Shown in pieces: positions 5,580-6,325 of a DNA stretch of 6,325 bases. Source of the stretch: an uncultured Rhodovulum sp. GTDB lineage: Bacteria; Pseudomonadota; Alphaproteobacteria; Rhodobacterales; Rhodobacteraceae. Below the pieces are notes generated by a model, which saw only the letters and a program-made list of their open reading frames with translations, did not search any database and had not been told where the DNA came from. The translations under genes were made by a program, and so were the position numbers. How positions within the stretch are numbered: the stretch's first letter is position 1; the number at the start of each line of letters is the position of its first letter. The DNA is taken from positions 1-6,325 of the forward strand of contig CAMIMK010000185.1 of NCBI GenBank assembly GCA_946221765.1, written 5' to 3'.

Positions 5580-5654
5580 TGGTGGGCGATGAGGGATTCG
5601 AACCCCCGGCATCTTCGATGTGAACGAAGCGCTCTACCACTGAGCTAATCGCCC
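5580..5654 (-). tRNA. tRNA-Val(CAC)
   Basis: The 75-base minus-strand gene folds as a complete cloverleaf. The acceptor is GGGCGAT/ATCGCCC with discriminator A and an encoded CCA end (5582-5580). The D arm is GCTC-AGTGGTA-GAGC. The anticodon arm is CTTCG-TTCACAT-CGAAG. The variable loop is ATGCC and the T arm is GGGGG-TTCGAAT-CCCTC with one G-U pair. Loop TTCACAT places CAC at positions 34-36, reading valine codon GUG, a frequent codon in a GC-rich genome. The genes on both sides are on the same strand. There is no integrase, and I see no copy of the tRNA 3' end nearby that would mark an integrated element. Confidence 0.95.
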
Positions 5655-5664
5655 GATGCGCTGC

Positions 5665-5693
5665 CTGATAACGGCATTTGCCGGGGGTCGCAA
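5665..5693 (-). promoter_or_regulatory. promoter of tRNA-Val
   Basis: On the minus strand TTGCGA (5693-5688) and TATCAG (5670-5665) are exactly 17 bases apart, each matching four of six consensus positions. The -10 box ends ten bases before the mature tRNA 5' end, so transcription would begin a few bases upstream of it. The stretch after the -10 box is GC-rich (GCAGCGC), as in stable-RNA promoters under stringent control. The -35 box begins a few bases past the stop codon of the DUF1349 gene. A small CGGCA/TGCCG dyad (5672-5683) lies in the spacer. Confidence 0.6.
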
Positions 5694-5696
5694 GGG

Positions 5697-6269
5697 TCAG
5701 TCGTGCAGGCGCCGCCGGATCGGGGGATCAATGCGGATCGCCTCGAACCGCGCGCGAAAGCCCTGCCGCTCGGGCGAGCAGGCGGTGACGCCCGCCCGGG
5801 CGGGATCGGCCGGAAACGGCGCGAGCCGGGCCATCTGCCACGGCGCTTCCCCGAGGCGGTACTGCACGCGGACGGCGTCCTCATGCCGGGTCAGCCGCAC
5901 CGAGACGACGCTCTCGGGTGTGGCCTCCGGCAGAGGGATCACCGACCAGTCCGACCGCGGCCCGGTGACGACGACGCTGAAATGCATGAGGCCGTCGGTA
6001 TATTCGATGCCGGCCTTGATCCAGGTGGCGGCATCCCGGCGCAGCATGACGCCGGCCTGATCGTAGAGCGCCGCATAGGCCCCGGTGAATCGCGCCGACA
6101 GCGAGAAATCCCCCGTCACCGGCGCCAGCCAGGCATGGCCGCTGTCGCGGACGAAGCCGTAGAAGGTCTCGCGCCAGAAATCGGTGGTCTCGCCGGTCTC
6201 AAGCTCCAGCGCCGTCGCATCGCCGGACCAGGCGGGCGGCGGGTTGAGCCATGCGAAGCCTGCTGTCAT
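5697..6269 (-). CDS. DUF1349 (Ree1-like, concanavalin A-like fold) protein
   Basis: A 190-residue protein matching the DUF1349 family, named after yeast Ree1 ('regulation of enolase 1'); its bacterial role is unknown. Family marks seen are the N-terminal LNPPPAW, ETTDFWRETFYGF followed by DSGHAWL, GDFSLSARFTGAYAALYDQAG, WIKAGIEY, HFSVVVTGPRSDWS, and a C-terminal beta-rich part ending FRARFEAIRI. The fold is predicted to be an all-beta jelly-roll related to concanavalin A-like lectins. No signal peptide or membrane segment is visible, so it is probably cytosolic. I start at ATG 6269-6267 because the protein then begins MTAGFAWLNPPP, at the usual family length. The in-frame ATG at 6311 lies inside a terminator-like hairpin. 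The ribosome binding site at 6269 is weak (AGGG about eight bases upstream). It lies immediately upstream of the tRNA-Val promoter and has no clear link to the alcohol genes. Confidence 0.8.
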   Translation of the reverse strand: MTAGFAWLNPPPAWSGDATALELETGETTDFWRETFYGFVRDSGHAWLAPVTGDFSLSARFTGAYAALYDQAGVMLRRDAATWIKAGIEYTDGLMHFSVVVTGPRSDWSVIPLPEATPESVVSVRLTRHEDAVRVQYRLGEAPWQMARLAPFPADPARAGVTACSPERQGFRARFEAIRIDPPIRRRLHD

Positions 6270-6289
6270 CTCAAGCCCTGCGACCTGTC

Positions 6290-6325
6290 GGAAGAAAACG
6301 GGCCCCGGCATCGCCTGCCGGGGCC
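6290..6325 (-). terminator. Rho-independent terminator of a gene right of the window
   Basis: A perfect 10-bp stem, GGCCCCGGCA (6301-6310) and TGCCGGGGCC (6316-6325), encloses a 5-base loop. Reading leftward it is followed by CGTTTTCTTCC, a T-rich tail. This fits a terminator for a leftward gene whose end lies just beyond the right edge. It may extend past the window. It leaves only about 20 bases between the T-rich tail and the DUF1349 start, so that gene's own promoter is unclear and may overlap this element or rely on read-through. Confidence 0.65.

Noticed and set aside
4846..5640. 264-codon minus-strand frame across the tRNA and the regulator
   Set aside because: It starts inside the tRNA gene and overlaps the regulator in another frame; its composition is Arg/Ser/Ala-rich without motifs.
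6270..6311. Longer start of the DUF1349 protein at 6311
   Set aside because: That ATG is in the loop and arm of a terminator-like hairpin, and the added residues are not part of the family's usual N-terminus.

Overview
The window is GC-rich DNA with strong G/C preference at third codon positions. The AcoR-type regulator, the tRNA and the other proteins fit an alphaproteobacterium, possibly Hyphomicrobiales; this placement is inferred from protein character and base composition, not from a marker gene. It looks like ordinary chromosome: there is no insertion sequence, integrase, CRISPR array or phage gene.

Layout: the 3' end of an unidentified gene (2-103, +) is followed by dctA, a C4-dicarboxylate/cation symporter (197-1495, +). 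dctA converges on a leftward cluster. In transcription order this cluster is an AcoR-like GAF/Fis-HTH regulator (5395-4430), an AldB-type acetaldehyde dehydrogenase (4227-2710) and an AdhP-type zinc alcohol dehydrogenase (2588-1557). To the right, also leftward, are tRNA-Val(CAC) (5654-5580) and a DUF1349 protein (6269-5697). The right edge carries a hairpin with a U-rich tail that probably terminates a gene lying beyond the window. No gene-free stretch exceeds 300 bases.

Function: AdhP would oxidise ethanol or similar primary alcohols to aldehydes, and the aldehyde dehydrogenase would convert these to acids (ethanol to acetaldehyde to acetate). The adjacent regulator is the obvious candidate controller. 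It keeps the AcoR-type GAF sensor and the Fis-type HTH but lacks the whole AAA+ sigma54-activating ATPase, and no properly spaced -24/-12 promoter is visible upstream of the aldehyde dehydrogenase gene. Instead, 4344-4410 holds a run of dyad symmetries, and part of one of them recurs just upstream of the regulator's own candidate promoter. DctA would bring in succinate, malate or fumarate and may be functionally independent of the alcohol module.

The most interesting content is the AAA-less AcoR-like regulator with its palindrome cluster, followed by the DUF1349 protein of unknown function and a DctA with an altered cation-site motif. I see no clearly new multi-gene system.
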